In this document: positions 20,334 through 21,728 of the stretch, in pieces | Layout of the letters: each line of letters begins with the position of its first letter | Position numbering within the stretch: position 1 is the stretch's first letter | Source of the DNA: DATLFA01 sp039934635 | Lineage (GTDB): Bacteria > Actinomycetota > Acidimicrobiia > Acidimicrobiales > WLNW01 | Assembly (NCBI GenBank): GCA_039934635.1 | Contig: JBDTLT010000081.1 | Span: 1-21,728, forward strand | Length of the DNA stretch: 21,728 nucleotides | Direction of reading: 5' to 3' | Translations under genes and position numbers: made by a program | The notes under the pieces: model-generated | Database searches by the model: none | Told to the model about the DNA's origin: nothing | Seen by the model: the letters and a program-made list of their open reading frames with translations, nothing else

Positions 20334-21728
20334 ATGATCCAGCACCTTCGTTCACGGCTGCGCGTCGTCGTCGCCACGGCGATCTGCGCGCTCGTCGCCG
20401 CACCCGCATTGGTCACCGGCACCGCGACCATCGCCGCCGCTGCCCCTCCGGGCATCAACACTGCGACGCTGACCGTGAACGGCGCTGGTCCCGCAACGGG
20501 TGCCTTCCCGTGGCATATCAACGGCGGCGCTTACAACGAGTTGAAGGCCGCTCTTGCGAACGCCAACAACTTCGGGCCAAACGGGGTCTTCAAGAAGGGC
20601 AGCTACACGGTTCCGGCCGCGCCTATCACCGATGACCTCAGCTTTCCCGGCACATTGTCGGGATTGGACGTCTTCTTCGGTGGGTTGCCGACGGACGAAT
20701 ACACGAGCCCGGAGATCACCGCTCTACAGGCATTCAACGCTGACGGCCGAGCGCTGGTCTTGAACAGCAACACGGTGGGCTTCGGCGATATCGCGGCCGC
20801 CCTCGGTTTCAATTTGCGCAGTCAGCGGGCCTTCTTCGGCGAGGACGCCGTGTGCGGCTGGACGAACAACAACGTCTTGGCGGACGTCGACTCGGCACCA
20901 GCCCGATCGACCGCCATCGGTAGCCACGCGATTCAGTCGAGCCCCTTCGGCGCTGCTCCGACCGTGACCAATTACCACACGGTCCAGGTCTTCTCTGGCG
21001 GACTTCCCGCACAAGCCCAGTCCCTTTACAGCCTGTCGGTGAGCGGTCAGACGCCCCAACTCGCAGTCACCGGGCCGATCGGCGAGACCACAGATCTGCT
21101 CGGCGCCCATGTCAGCTTCCAGGCCGCATACGTCACGGGAACGGTCCACATCACCACCGCGGCCCTCACTCCATCGGGCATCTTTAGCGTCGCCTTTTAC
21201 CACGACGATGCGAACAACGTGCTCAATCTGATCAGCACTGACACCACCTACCCCTACGAAGCGGACTGGAACACGGCAGCCGTAGCGCCAGCCGGCGCAG
21301 CCGACGGCGTTCACCCGGTGATCGCCCGCGTCACCCGCACGGTCGGAGCCGGTGGTGGCACCTTCGACGCGACGCTGGACTTCGGCCTCGACGTCCATAA
21401 CACCGCGCCCACTCCGCCGGCGAACACGGCTCACATCGACTACGACTGCCCCGGCGCCAACGTGACACGGGGTACGTCGCTGCACAGCGAGATTGTGGAC
21501 AACAACATCTCGGGCACGACTGTCGCTGTGATTCCGGCGAAGTCGCTGCCTGGCGGCACCAATGGTCCGATCGTCGTGACGTCAGATCTCGATTCGATGT
21601 CGAGCGCGTTCGGCTCGAGCTGGACTCAGAACCGTACGTTTACGCTCAACGCATTCGCCTGGATCATGGACACCATGTTGCCGGACGTTCCCGACGACAC
21701 CTACTTCCCGCTCACCAACCCGGTCCGC
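20334..21728 (+). CDS. Secreted protein with GATase/ThuA-like segments, partial at right edge
   Basis: 465 codons are open to the edge of the window with no stop. The start is ATG 20334, with GGAAGG about 10 nt upstream. The N-terminus is a Sec signal peptide: basic MIQHLRSRLR, a hydrophobic stretch (11-29) and a probable cleavage near residue 37 (TIAAAA/PPG). Mature residues 110-160 contain LDVFFGGLPTDEYTSPEI and ALVLNSNTVGFGDIAAALGF. Residues 412-444 contain PIVVTSDLDSMSSAFGSSW and FTLNAFAWIMD. This strand-helix pattern resembles class I glutamine-amidotransferase-like folds such as ThuA/DUF4350 proteins, split by a Thr/Ala-rich insert (about 235-365). Catalytic Cys/His are not evident. Asn/Thr richness is typical of surface proteins. 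Function and anchoring are unknown because the C-terminus is missing. Confidence 0.75.
   Translation, partial: MIQHLRSRLRVVVATAICALVAAPALVTGTATIAAAAPPGINTATLTVNGAGPATGAFPWHINGGAYNELKAALANANNFGPNGVFKKGSYTVPAAPITDDLSFPGTLSGLDVFFGGLPTDEYTSPEITALQAFNADGRALVLNSNTVGFGDIAAALGFNLRSQRAFFGEDAVCGWTNNNVLADVDSAPARSTAIGSHAIQSSPFGAAPTVTNYHTVQVFSGGLPAQAQSLYSLSVSGQTPQLAVTGPIGETTDLLGAHVSFQAAYVTGTVHITTAALTPSGIFSVAFYHDDANNVLNLISTDTTYPYEADWNTAAVAPAGAADGVHPVIARVTRTVGAGGGTFDATLDFGLDVHNTAPTPPANTAHIDYDCPGANVTRGTSLHSEIVDNNISGTTVAVIPAKSLPGGTNGPIVVTSDLDSMSSAFGSSWTQNRTFTLNAFAWIMDTMLPDVPDDTYFPLTNPVR

Overview
The window is a densely packed stretch of a high-GC actinobacterial chromosome. Gene content and style suggest an uncultured or Acidimicrobiia-like actinobacterium: a MenB very close to the mycobacterial form, actinobacterial acyl-CoA synthetases, GTG/TTG starts, and TANNNT -10 boxes placed directly before start codons. 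The taxonomic placement is inference; there is no rRNA or marker gene here. I see no tRNA, rRNA, CRISPR array, IS element or phage gene.

Layout, left to right. (1) Positions 1-201: the 5' end of an SMP-30/gluconolactonase-like gene (minus strand), then a 30-bp tandem repeat of hairpins lying between two divergent promoters. (2) 202-4852: an ADP-forming acyl-CoA synthetase with its ATP-grasp half first (plus), followed by a minus-strand block of SnoaL-like protein, two hot-dog/MaoC proteins and a DDAH/amidinotransferase-family enzyme. (3) 4884-8712: a D-aminoacylase-type amidohydrolase (plus) facing a second ADP-forming acyl-CoA synthetase with the opposite domain order (minus). (4) 8802-10359: a thiolase-superfamily protein without the catalytic cysteines, paired with a DUF35 zinc-ribbon/OB protein (plus). 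(5) 10378-15005: a tightly coupled minus-strand operon of acyl-CoA dehydrogenase, AMP-forming acyl-CoA ligase, ACMSD-type amidohydrolase and SDR. (6) 15115-18222: a ThDP-dependent enzyme (plus), convergent with a second ACMSD-type amidohydrolase (minus). (7) 18290-21728: menB, a PAP2/Aur1-like membrane protein, and a large secreted protein that runs off the right edge.

Most of the window (202-18222) reads as a catabolic island for carboxylic acids handled as CoA thioesters: three acyl-CoA synthetases of two chemistries, dehydrogenation, hot-dog hydration, a probable C-C cleaving thiolase/DUF35 pair, alcohol oxidation, a ThDP C-C bond enzyme and metal-dependent amidohydrolases. The parts resemble those of steroid side-chain and aromatic/alicyclic acid degradation, but the substrate cannot be read from sequence. 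The right end (menaquinone synthesis, membrane lipid enzyme, surface protein) is functionally separate.

The most interesting signals are regulatory and architectural. Five first-in-operon genes have a TANNNT box 6-7 nt before the start codon and a sixth has a near match, implying leaderless mRNAs. Two of these boxes sit back to back in a 31-bp divergent spacer. Other notable points are the permuted acyl-CoA synthetase pair, the cysteine-less thiolase/DUF35 pair and the hairpin repeat between divergent promoters. The genes cut at both edges (1-67 minus and 20334-21728 plus) were read directly from the sequence.
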